From an uncultured Clostridia bacterium (GTDB lineage Bacteria; Bacillota; Clostridia; Christensenellales; Aristaeellaceae): a stretch of 26,237 nt of DNA. The notes beneath the pieces are model-generated. The model was given only the letters and a program-made list of their open reading frames with translations. It made no database searches and was not told where the DNA came from. The number at the start of each line of letters is the position of its first letter. The first letter of the stretch is position 1. Where the stretch lies: the NCBI GenBank assembly GCA_934663625.1, contig CAKUKP010000041.1, positions 1 to 26,237 on the forward strand. The letters run 5' to 3'. Position numbers and translations under genes: made by a program. This document shows, one piece after another, positions 14,184-21,429 of this stretch.

Positions 14184-15470
14184 ATGGAAATACAGGGAAA
14201 AGTAAATACGGCGATCTGCTACGCCGCTGTGATCGAGGATAGCGCGATCGATCAGATTCGCCGGATGTGCGATTATGATCTTGCCGCGGGCAGCCGCATT
14301 CGGATCATGCCCGATGTACACGCGGGAAAGGGCTGCACCATCGGCACCACGATGACCATCATCGATAAAGCCTGTCCGAACATCGTCGGCGTGGATATCG
14401 GCTGCGGCATGTATACCGTTCGGCTGGCGGATACCGCGCTGGATTTTGAGCGAATTGATGAAGCGTGCCATTTCATTCCCTCCGGAATGAACGTCTGGGA
14501 AGGTCGAATGGAGCGATTCGACCTCACGGGGCTGCGCTGCTATCGCGCGCTGAAGGATACGAAGCGGCTGGAACGGTCGCTGGGCACGCTGGGCGGCGGG
14601 AACCATTTTATCGAAGTGGACAAAGCCTCCGATGGCACGAACTATCTGGTGATCCACTCCGGCAGCCGGAACCTCGGCAAGCAGGTGGCGGAATTCTATC
14701 AGAATCTGGCGATCGATCTGCACGCCGGCAGGGAGGATTATTACATTCGCCGCGAAGAAATCATCCGCACCTATAAGGCAGCGGGCAAAAGATCCGAAAT
14801 TCAGGGCGCGCTGAAGGCGCTGGAAAAGGAATACACGCGCAAATTATCGTCGGTGCCGGAGGATCTCTGCTGGCTGTACGGATCGTTTCTGGCAGATTAT
14901 CTGCACGATGTGGAAATCTGCCAGCGGTTCGCCCGTCGAAGCCGCGAACGCATGACGGAAATCCTGCTGGCGCGCACCGGCATGACTGGTGTGGACGCAT
15001 TTCACACGATTCACAATTACATCGATACGGATGAAATGATCCTCCGAAAGGGCGCGATTGCGGCGCACGCGGGCGAGCGGGTATTGATCCCCATCAACAT
15101 GCGCGATGGCGCGGTGATCGCCGTCGGCAGGGGCAACCCCGAATGGAATTATTCCGCGCCGCACGGCGCTGGGCGCGTGATGTCCAGAATCGAAGCAAAG
15201 CACACGATTCGCATGGAGGATTACAAAGCTTCGATGGCGGGCATATACACCACCTCCGTCAACGAAAACACGATCGATGAAGCGCCGATGGCATATAAAT
15301 CGCTAAAGGATATCATCGGCGTGATCGGCGAATCGGTGGACATCATCGATATCATCAAGCCCGTGTACAATTTTAAGGCCTCCGATAATGATGTGCCGTG
15401 GAAGAAGAAAAAAGATGGAAAGGAAGAAAATTCCAGCAGCGATCATGCAGCGGAACAGGAGGACAGTTGA
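14184..15470 (+). CDS. rtcB: RtcB-family RNA ligase
   Basis: A 428-residue RNA ligase that joins 2',3'-cyclic phosphate (or 3'-phosphate) to 5'-OH ends using GTP and manganese, sealing tRNA or rRNA breaks. Ligands match E. coli RtcB one for one: D71 and C74 in GVDIGCGMY, H141 in GGGNHFIE, H158 in VIHSGSRNLG, H277 in FHTIHNYID, and the guanylylated histidine H327 in YSAPHGAGR. The N-terminal IMPDVHAGKG motif is present. It is somewhat longer than the short RtcB type because of a charged, probably disordered tail after about 405 (WKKKKDGKEEN, HAAEQEDS). AAGGAA lies about eight bases upstream of the ATG. It is the last gene of the DUF2828-rtcB operon. No rtcA cyclase or archease is in the window. 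Confidence 0.96.
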   Translation: MEIQGKVNTAICYAAVIEDSAIDQIRRMCDYDLAAGSRIRIMPDVHAGKGCTIGTTMTIIDKACPNIVGVDIGCGMYTVRLADTALDFERIDEACHFIPSGMNVWEGRMERFDLTGLRCYRALKDTKRLERSLGTLGGGNHFIEVDKASDGTNYLVIHSGSRNLGKQVAEFYQNLAIDLHAGREDYYIRREEIIRTYKAAGKRSEIQGALKALEKEYTRKLSSVPEDLCWLYGSFLADYLHDVEICQRFARRSRERMTEILLARTGMTGVDAFHTIHNYIDTDEMILRKGAIAAHAGERVLIPINMRDGAVIAVGRGNPEWNYSAPHGAGRVMSRIEAKHTIRMEDYKASMAGIYTTSVNENTIDEAPMAYKSLKDIIGVIGESVDIIDIIKPVYNFKASDNDVPWKKKKDGKEENSSSDHAAEQEDS

Positions 15471-15494
15471 ATAACGCAGGAACTCCATTAAAAT

Positions 15495-15523
15495 CGAGCC
15501 CAGCGACATGCGCGGTGGGCTCG
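15495..15523 (+). terminator. Probable terminator of the DUF2828-rtcB operon
   Basis: CGAGCCCA (15495-15502) pairs over eight bp with TGGGCTCG (15516-15523), 24 bases after the rtcB stop. A pyrimidine-rich CTGCTATTTCTT follows rather than a clean U run. Confidence 0.5.
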
Positions 15524-15539
15524 CTGCTATTTCTTCGCT

Positions 15540-15669
15540 GAGAAATCCCATTTCTCGGAGATGAAATAGCTTCCTTGCAGATTTTGCGGCCGGAACCCAA
15601 AGGGTTTAAGCAAAATCTGAAAATCGTGCGTGGGGGTGGCAGTGGCGGGGGAGCTTGCTCCCCCGCCAC
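15540..15669. repeat. Cluster of hairpins between convergent rtcB and DUF4317 genes
   Basis: Three more perfect stems are packed here. GAGAAAT-ccc-ATTTCTC spans 15540-15556. CAGATTTTGC (15578-15587) pairs with GCAAAATCTG (15610-15619), enclosing AACCC-aaa-GGGTT. GTGGCGGGGGAGC (15642-15654) pairs with GCTCCCCCGCCAC (15657-15669), five bases before the DUF4317 stop. The last may terminate one or both genes, although U tracts are short. The middle one resembles a small palindromic repeat element. Confidence 0.6.
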
Positions 15670-15673
15670 CTGT

Positions 15674-16834
15674 TTAAAACGGCGCATCCGGCTCGTCCGC
15701 CTCGGAAGCGATGGCGATATTTACGCCGTTGACCTCCACGCCCTCATCGGCGCGGATCAATATGTATTTCATGCCGTCAATCACGCGGGTTTCCACCAGA
15801 TCGGATCGATCGGGGTTCACCTTCACCACCACATCGGGCGTGCGCACCTCGAAGCGCTTCGGTTCCACGATGTTCACGGCGCGCAGATCGATGCCGGTGC
15901 CGAACTGATCATCATAGCCCTGTTCGAACGCCTGCACGCGCGCTTCGGGCACGCCGCAATCGGTCAGCACGGCGCTCATTTCGCGCTTGGAAACCATCGG
16001 CTGATCGATGGATTTATCCGCCTTCTTTTCCTCAATGCGATCGCAGATCTGCTGGCGCACCGCCTGCACCACATCCAGGCTGCAATCGTCCTCCAGCGCA
16101 TCGCCCAGCAGCGTCTGAAACGTTTCCTTCTGCACGGCGGCGGGCATGGGCGGATTCGCATCGAACACGGCGGCGATGAAATCATCATGGCTGGCAAACG
16201 TATCGCGCGTGTAATATTCCGCGCCGTAGATGTTCGCGGCGCGATCATCGAACGCGGGGAACATAAAGCCCAGCTCCGGCGCGCCCACCATGTTATCCGC
16301 TTCGCGATCATGGAAATCGCGATCCTCCGGACAATAACACAGGCCGCCCTTCGAAAGCTTCACCGGACATACGCTGCACAGGATATAGGAAAACACATTT
16401 TCCGTTCCGCGCCCGTCGTCCTCCTCGCCCGTGGGATGGAAGGGCAGATCGTAGGCGTCGTACATCAGCAGAATCAGATAATTGCCCTCCAGATCCAGCG
16501 CATCCGCCACGCGCTGAAAGAACTTCTCCACCGCCTGATCCACCTTCAGCGCGGTGTTTTTCAGCGCAGTGAGCAGCGCGTGCTGATCGCCGTCCAGCAC
16601 CTGATCCGGACGGAACGCGATATCGATCAGATTCTTGCCGGGCGTGCCGGTGATCGTTTTTCTGAATATGGATAAATATTTCTCCGCCTCGCCCTGCGGC
16701 AGGGTCAGCAGCGAATGGCTGAACGTGGTCACGATTTCGCGCTTTTCATTCACGTAGCAGCCGCGTATCACATCGATATTGTTCTTTTCGGGATTCAATC
16801 TGCGGCGGATCTCCGCGTATTCCTTGCTGTTCAT
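15674..16834 (-). CDS. DUF4317-family protein
   Basis: A 386-residue soluble protein of the DUF4317 family (PF14199), common in Clostridia and of unknown function. The family signature at the N terminus is clear: MNSKEYAEIRRRLNPEKNNIDVIRGCYVNEK..., followed by a helical region (SHSLLTLPQGEAEKYLSIFRKT) and a cysteine-bearing segment (SYILCSVCPVKLSKGGLCYCPE) that might bind metal. The C-terminal third has alternating strands (VNIVEPKRFEVRTPDVVVKVNPDRSDLVETRVIDGMKYILIRAD). No signal peptide or membrane span is seen. GAGAGG lies before the ATG. It is monocistronic with its own promoter and convergent to rtcB; nothing ties it functionally to the RNA-repair genes. Confidence 0.92.
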   Translation of the reverse strand: MNSKEYAEIRRRLNPEKNNIDVIRGCYVNEKREIVTTFSHSLLTLPQGEAEKYLSIFRKTITGTPGKNLIDIAFRPDQVLDGDQHALLTALKNTALKVDQAVEKFFQRVADALDLEGNYLILLMYDAYDLPFHPTGEEDDGRGTENVFSYILCSVCPVKLSKGGLCYCPEDRDFHDREADNMVGAPELGFMFPAFDDRAANIYGAEYYTRDTFASHDDFIAAVFDANPPMPAAVQKETFQTLLGDALEDDCSLDVVQAVRQQICDRIEEKKADKSIDQPMVSKREMSAVLTDCGVPEARVQAFEQGYDDQFGTGIDLRAVNIVEPKRFEVRTPDVVVKVNPDRSDLVETRVIDGMKYILIRADEGVEVNGVNIAIASEADEPDAPF

Positions 16835-16874
16835 AGCTACCTCTCATTTCAGGATTACATTTCTAACGGACACC

Positions 16875-16883
16875 ATTATACCA
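16875..16883 (-). promoter_or_regulatory. Extended -10 promoter of the DUF4317 gene
   Basis: On the minus strand TGG-TATAAT (16883-16875) is an extended -10; no convincing -35 is seen. The stretch from 16884 to about 17080 is AT-rich and otherwise shows nothing I can name. Confidence 0.5.
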
Positions 16884-17082
16884 CAGATTTCCATTTGAAT
16901 TTAGATATTATTTTGAAGGATTCTGCGGCGCGTGCCTGCCGCTATTCTGATTGTAATTGACATGAAATAACTAAGCAAACTCTGCCATGTCGATTTCTTT
17001 GATTTTTCCTCCACTTCGCAGTCAATTCAATTCAAATTCTTACGTTCGGAATATATCGTATGCACACAAAGAAAATTACCTA

Positions 17083-17111
17083 TTGAAAGATGATGGAATA
17101 TGCGTTATAAT
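17083..17111 (+). promoter_or_regulatory. Sigma-A promoter of the sugar ABC operon
   Basis: TTGAAA (17083-17088), 17 bases, TATAAT (17106-17111). It is about 70 bases before the binding-protein start, with a palindrome in between. Confidence 0.8.
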
Positions 17112-17140
17112 GGTAAAAAAGAAATCGTTTTTGCGGTACG

Positions 17141-17158
17141 TTATGCCAAACGGCATAA
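17141..17158. promoter_or_regulatory. Operator-like palindrome before the ABC operon
   Basis: TTATGCC-aaac-GGCATAA, a perfect seven-bp inverted repeat with a four-base spacer, between the -10 box and the ribosome site. This is the usual place for a repressor of a sugar operon. No regulator gene is adjacent, so the protein is unknown. Confidence 0.6.
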
Positions 17159-17180
17159 AAATAAATGGGAGGATACAAAC

Positions 17181-18104
17181 ATGAAGAAGGTATTGGCACT
17201 GGTTCTCGTAATGATGATGGCGTTCTGCATCTCCGCGATGGCGGAAGAAACGCCCGTTCTGGGCTTCCTGCCCCCGGCAATGACCAGCCCGTTCTATGCA
17301 AGCTGCATCGAAGGCGCGCAGCCCGTGGCGGATGCGCTCGGCTATGAACTGAAGGTTCTCGCTCCGCCGTCTGAAGATGATTACGCAACCCAGACTTCCA
17401 TGATGGAAGACTTCATCACCCAGGGCGTCGCCGGCATCGCGGTATGCGGCATCAATCTGGAAGCGCTGAAGCCCGCCATCACGAAGGCGAACGAAGCCGG
17501 CATTCCGGTGGTCATGTTCAACACCATCACTGAGCTGGAAGGCGTAGATGTATACGCGTACTCCGGCTACAATCAGTACAACGGCGGCGCCAAGATCGCC
17601 GATTGGGTAAATGAACAGACCGGCGGCACCGCGAAGGTCGCCATCATCGAAGGTCTGCCCTCCGATTACACCACGCAGCGCATGGGCGGTTTCGTAGACC
17701 GCGCGGCGGAAGCCTATCCGGGCATCGAGCTGGTTGCTTCTCAGCCCGGCGACTGGGTACGTGAAAAGGGCATGAACGCCGCTATGGATATGATCCAGGC
17801 GCATCCGGAAATTTCCGTGATCTACGGTCTTTCCGATGAAATGGCGCTGGGCGCGGTACAGGCGTGCAAGCAGCTGGGCCGCGATGACATCATCTGCGTA
17901 GGTCTGGACGGCAACCCGAACGCGTTCGAATCCGTCAAGGCGGGCGAACTGACCGCCACGCTGGACTGCGGCCCCGTAGCCATCGGCGCGAACGCCATCA
18001 AGGCGCTGGACGATGCGATCCACGGCGTTGCCCGCGAAGATAAGGTTATCGAAGCGGAAACCACCGTTGTTGACGCTACCATCGTAGACAACTACATCAA
18101 GTAA
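17181..18104 (+). CDS. Sugar ABC transporter substrate-binding protein (RbsB type)
   Basis: A 307-residue periplasmic-binding-protein fold of the ribose/galactose type (Peripla_BP_4). Residues 1-21 are a signal peptide ending ISAMA-EET. The only cysteine there (MAFC) does not fit a lipobox, so the protein appears not to be lipid-anchored, which is unusual if the host is monoderm. Family segments: GFLPPAMTSPFYASCIEGAQ near the N terminus, QGVAGIAVCGIN, GIPVVMFNTI, VAIIEGLPSDYTTQRMGGF, VIYGLSDEMALGA and VGLDGNPNAF. GGGAGG at 17167-17172 supports the start. It is the first gene of an operon with the ATPase and permease, but 371 bases of stem-loops lie before the ATPase. Substrate is probably a pentose, hexose or related polyol; it cannot be decided here. 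Confidence 0.93.
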   Translation: MKKVLALVLVMMMAFCISAMAEETPVLGFLPPAMTSPFYASCIEGAQPVADALGYELKVLAPPSEDDYATQTSMMEDFITQGVAGIAVCGINLEALKPAITKANEAGIPVVMFNTITELEGVDVYAYSGYNQYNGGAKIADWVNEQTGGTAKVAIIEGLPSDYTTQRMGGFVDRAAEAYPGIELVASQPGDWVREKGMNAAMDMIQAHPEISVIYGLSDEMALGAVQACKQLGRDDIICVGLDGNPNAFESVKAGELTATLDCGPVAIGANAIKALDDAIHGVAREDKVIEAETTVVDATIVDNYIK

Positions 18105-18114
18105 GTTCGTTCTC

Positions 18115-18440
18115 CAAAATCTCACGATTTTGTCGAGTAGGAAGAGAACTGCGGATTCCTGAAAATCTGTGGATTTTCCAGATAGCAGTCGCGTGCTGCT
18201 AACAGCCCGCGACCAGCCCGCGCGAAACCTTTGGTTTCCAGCGCGGCGCTGCCGAAACTTTGCTTCGCAAAGTCTTCGGTGCGTTAGCGGAATCCTGACT
18301 GGCGGAATTGTTTTTTCGCCGCTCACGCTTTGAAAAAACCAAATTCACCGCGCATGTCGCTGAATTTGATTTTACAAACGGTTCTGAGTCAGCTTCTCGG
18401 CAATCCGACCGCGGCGGCGCGCATCGCCGCCGCGGTTTTA
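18115..18440 (+). repeat. Array of eight stem-loops in the ABC operon spacer
   Basis: No gene lies in 18105-18475. Successive stems: CAAAATC/GATTTTG (18115-18132); GAAAATC/GATTTTC (18161-18178); AGCAG/CTGCT (18184-18200); CCGCGC plus AAACC with GGTTT plus GCGCGG (18218-18246); CCGAA plus CTTTGC with GCAAAG plus TTCGG (18252-18279); GTTTTTTC/GAAAAAAC (18310-18339); CAAATTCA/TGAATTTG (18340-18368); and ACCGCGGCGGCG/CGCCGCCGCGGT (18408-18436) followed by TTT. The last resembles a terminator or attenuator 40 bases before the ATPase start. Together they probably keep binding-protein mRNA abundant relative to the ATPase and permease. Confidence 0.75.
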
Positions 18441-18475
18441 ACTATAGAAATATTGAATGGATGGGAGAGGGTCCC

Positions 18476-19978
18476 GTGGCAGAATTTCTGGAGATGCAGG
18501 GCATCGTTAAAAAATTCCCGGGCGTTCTGGCGCTGAATCACGTAAATCTCGCCGTGAAAAAGGGCGAGGTGCACGCGCTGCTCGGCGAAAACGGCGCGGG
18601 CAAATCCACGCTGATGAAGGTGCTTTCGGGCGCATATCAGAAGGACGAAGGCAAAATCCTGTTTGACGGCAGGGAAGTGGAAATCACCTCGGCGCACGCT
18701 GCGCAGGGGCTTGGCATTTCCATCATCTATCAGGAGCTGAACCTGACGGAGCAGCTGACCGTGGCGGAAAACATATTCATGGGGCGGCAAATCATGAAAA
18801 ACCGCTTCACGGTGGATTGGAAGCGCATGTACGCCGATGCGCAGAAGATACTGGATGATCTGGGTGTGGAAATCAGCGCCCGCACGCTGGTGCGCGATCT
18901 GGGTGTGGCGCACAAGCAGATGGTGGAGGTCGCCAAGGCGCTTTCCATCAATTCCAAGGTGCTGGTGATGGATGAACCCACCGCGCCGCTGACCAATCGT
19001 GAAATCAAAACGCTGTTCGATACGATCCGTATGCTGAAATCGCGCGGCGTTTCCATCATTTATATCTCGCATCGTCTGGAGGAGGTCATGGAGGTCTGCG
19101 ACCGCGCGACGATCATGCGCGACGGCTGCAACGTGACCGTTTTGAACGTGGCGGACACCAATCTGGATGAAATCATCCGCTACATGGTGGGGCGCGAACT
19201 GAAGGAAAAATTCCCGAAGATTCATCTGGAGCCGGGCAGGGAACGCCTGCGCGTGGAACACATTCACGCGGGTAAGCAGGTGCAGAACGTATCGCTTTCC
19301 GTGCGCAGCGGCGAAATTCTGGGCGTCGCCGGTCTGGTAGGCGCGGGCAGAACCGAAACCGCGCGCGCCATTTTCGGCATGGATCAGAAGGATTCCGGCG
19401 AAATCTATGTAGACGGCGAACGGGTGGAAATCCGCCATCCGCTGGATGCGATTCGCGCGGGCATCGGCTTTGTAACCGAGGATCGAAAGGGCGAAGGTCT
19501 GGTGCTCACCATGCCGGTCAGCCAGAATATCACGCTGGCGACGCTGCACAAATTCGGGCAGGCGGCGCATCTGGATCTGATCGGCGAAAAGAATACCGTG
19601 AACGAATACATCGGAAAGCTGAATATCAAAACGCCCTCCCCCGCGCAGCTGGCGCGCAACCTGTCCGGCGGCAACCAGCAGAAGGTGGTTCTGGCAAAAT
19701 GGCTGCTGAGCGATTCGAAGGTCATCGTACTGGATGAGCCCACGCGCGGCATCGATGTCGGCGCAAAGATCGAAGTGTATAACATCATCAACGATCTGAT
19801 TCGCGCCGGTGTGGCGGTCATCATGATTTCCTCGGAACTGCCGGAAATTTTGGGCATGTCTGATCGCGTAGCGGTCATGCATCAGGGCGAAATTACCGGC
19901 GTGTTCGATAACGATGGCACGCTTACGCAGGAAAAGATACTGTATTATGCCACCGGCGGCGATAAGCATAAGGCCTGA
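18476..19978 (+). CDS. Sugar ABC transporter ATP-binding protein (RbsA/MglA type)
   Basis: A tandem two-domain ATPase of 500 residues, the usual length. The chosen start is GTG at 18476, preceded by GGGAGAGG (18463-18470) with a five-base gap; an in-frame ATG at 18461 overlaps that ribosome site. Domain one has Walker A GENGAGKST (37-45), a degenerate signature region (DLGVAHKQMVEVAKAL) and Walker B VLVMDEPTAPLT. Domain two has a degenerate P-loop GLVGAGRTE, but an intact signature NLSGGNQQKVVLAKWL and Walker B VIVLDEPTRGIDVG. This asymmetry is normal for RbsA, MglA and XylG. It energises uptake of the sugar delivered by the upstream binding protein; the permease follows 30 bases downstream. 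Confidence 0.95.
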   Translation: MAEFLEMQGIVKKFPGVLALNHVNLAVKKGEVHALLGENGAGKSTLMKVLSGAYQKDEGKILFDGREVEITSAHAAQGLGISIIYQELNLTEQLTVAENIFMGRQIMKNRFTVDWKRMYADAQKILDDLGVEISARTLVRDLGVAHKQMVEVAKALSINSKVLVMDEPTAPLTNREIKTLFDTIRMLKSRGVSIIYISHRLEEVMEVCDRATIMRDGCNVTVLNVADTNLDEIIRYMVGRELKEKFPKIHLEPGRERLRVEHIHAGKQVQNVSLSVRSGEILGVAGLVGAGRTETARAIFGMDQKDSGEIYVDGERVEIRHPLDAIRAGIGFVTEDRKGEGLVLTMPVSQNITLATLHKFGQAAHLDLIGEKNTVNEYIGKLNIKTPSPAQLARNLSGGNQQKVVLAKWLLSDSKVIVLDEPTRGIDVGAKIEVYNIINDLIRAGVAVIMISSELPEILGMSDRVAVMHQGEITGVFDNDGTLTQEKILYYATGGDKHKA

Positions 19979-20008
19979 TTCGGGATCAGAAATGAGAGGA
20001 TGAATAAT

Positions 20009-21316
20009 ATGAAGAAAAGCACAAAGATCGTATGCATCGTTTGCCTGATTTTGGCGGTGCTGGTCGCGGGTCTGGCGATACTGGCGAGCGCGGAAAGCGG
20101 CAAGATCGCCGAAGTCGAAGCCCGCGCCGCGGAAATCAAGAAGGCGCAGGGCACGCTGAAATCCATTGAAATGGGCATACTGGATATCGATCCCGCCACG
20201 ATCGTCGTTCCGGAGCCGCTGGAAATGACCGCGTTTGATCAATTTCTCAGCTCCGTAAACGCATCCGCACGCATGCTGTGGGTCGTCGTGATCGATCTTC
20301 TGATCATCGGCGCGGGCGGCTTCATTATGGCGGCGGCGCGCAAGGCGAAATCCAAAAAGCAGCAGGTTAAGAAGGTCGGCTCTTCAAACAACGTAATCGG
20401 CATTCTGATCGCGCTGGCGGCGCTGTGTCTGGATCTGGCGATCGCATCGCCCGTGTTCCTGACCAGCAGCAACTTCCTGAACGTATCGCAGCAGATTTCC
20501 ATCAACTTCGTCGTGGCGGTCGGCATGACGCTGGTCATCATCTCCGGCGGCATCGATCTGTCCGTCGGATCGAATATCGCGCTTACCGGCCTGCTGATGG
20601 GCATCATGATGAAGAATTATTCCATTCCGGTGCTGCCAACGATCATCATCTGCATCCTGTTCTCCGGCTTCATCGGTCTGGTCAACGGCTGGCTGATCTC
20701 TTTCCTGAATCTGCCGCCCTTCATCGCCACGCTGGGCACCATGTCCATCGTGCGCGGCGGCGCATACACCGTTACCGCCGGTCAGCCGATTTACACCTTT
20801 CCCAAGGGCTTTACCGCGATCGCGGGACGCATCGGCGGCATTCCGCTCTGGTCGATTCTGATCATGCTGGCGGTGATTCTGATCGGCTGGTATGTGCTGC
20901 GCTATACCCGCATCGGCCGCTTTACCTATGCGGTCGGCGGCAATGAAAACTGTGCGCGCCTGTCCGGCATCAATATCCGCAAGGTGAAATGCTTCGTGTA
21001 CATGTTCTCCGGCCTGTGCTGCGGCGTCGCGGCGCTGCTGTTGTCCTCCCGACTGGATTCCGGTCTGCCCACGAATGCCGATGGTCAGGAAATGGACGCC
21101 ATCGCGGCGGTCGTCATCGGCGGCACGTCCATGTCCGGCGGCGAAGGTTCCATGATCGGCACGCTGATCGGCATCTTCATCATCGGCATCATCGCCAACG
21201 GCCTGAACCTGCTGGGCGTGCAGCAGGGCCCGCAGAAGATGGTCAAGGGCTTGATCATCGTCATCGCCGTTATCATCGACGTCATCCGCAGAAGATCCGC
21301 CGAATCGGCGAAATAA
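20009..21316 (+). CDS. Sugar ABC transporter permease (RbsC type) with N-terminal extension
   Basis: A 435-residue protein. The RbsC core begins near residue 125 (NVIGILIALAALCLDLAIASPVF) and contains the family motifs GMTLVIISGGIDLSVGS, ATLGTMSIVRGGAY, GGNENCARLSGINIRKVK and AVVIGGTSMSGGEGSMIGTLIG. Typical RbsC proteins have about 320 residues. Here about 110 extra residues precede the core: a membrane span (7-27), a predicted extracytoplasmic segment rich in Ala, Glu and Lys (29-88), a second span (90-109) and a basic loop (RKAKSKKQQVKK). The ATG at 20009 is preferred over 20000 because AGAGGA (19995-20000) is well spaced for it. It forms the channel with the ATPase. The extension's role is unknown. 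Confidence 0.93.
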   Translation: MKKSTKIVCIVCLILAVLVAGLAILASAESGKIAEVEARAAEIKKAQGTLKSIEMGILDIDPATIVVPEPLEMTAFDQFLSSVNASARMLWVVVIDLLIIGAGGFIMAAARKAKSKKQQVKKVGSSNNVIGILIALAALCLDLAIASPVFLTSSNFLNVSQQISINFVVAVGMTLVIISGGIDLSVGSNIALTGLLMGIMMKNYSIPVLPTIIICILFSGFIGLVNGWLISFLNLPPFIATLGTMSIVRGGAYTVTAGQPIYTFPKGFTAIAGRIGGIPLWSILIMLAVILIGWYVLRYTRIGRFTYAVGGNENCARLSGINIRKVKCFVYMFSGLCCGVAALLLSSRLDSGLPTNADGQEMDAIAAVVIGGTSMSGGEGSMIGTLIGIFIIGIIANGLNLLGVQQGPQKMVKGLIIVIAVIIDVIRRRSAESAK

Positions 21317-21335
21317 TCATAAACGTTATCTGCAA

Positions 21336-21366
21336 AACGCCTTCCGGTACAATGCCGGAGGGCGTT
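21336..21366 (+). terminator. Terminator of the sugar ABC operon
   Basis: AACGCCTTCCGG (21336-21347) and CCGGAGGGCGTT (21355-21366) form a 12-bp stem with one G-U pair and a seven-base loop. The following CTTGCGT is only weakly U-rich and overlaps the next promoter's -35. Confidence 0.65.
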
Positions 21367-21367
21367 C

Positions 21368-21396
21368 TTGCGTCTGCCTGCTTTCTGTGATACTAT
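21368..21396 (+). promoter_or_regulatory. Promoter of the methyltransferase gene
   Basis: TTGCGT (21368-21373), 17 bases, TACTAT (21391-21396) with an upstream TGA that makes an extended -10. Confidence 0.5.
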
Positions 21397-21429
21397 AGAA
21401 AAAACACATCGGATTTGGAGGCGGCAGCC

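Noticed and set aside
16884..17080. Possible gene or RNA in the AT-rich gap before the ABC operon
   Set aside because: No frame with a ribosome site and no strong hairpin; only promoters at its two ends.
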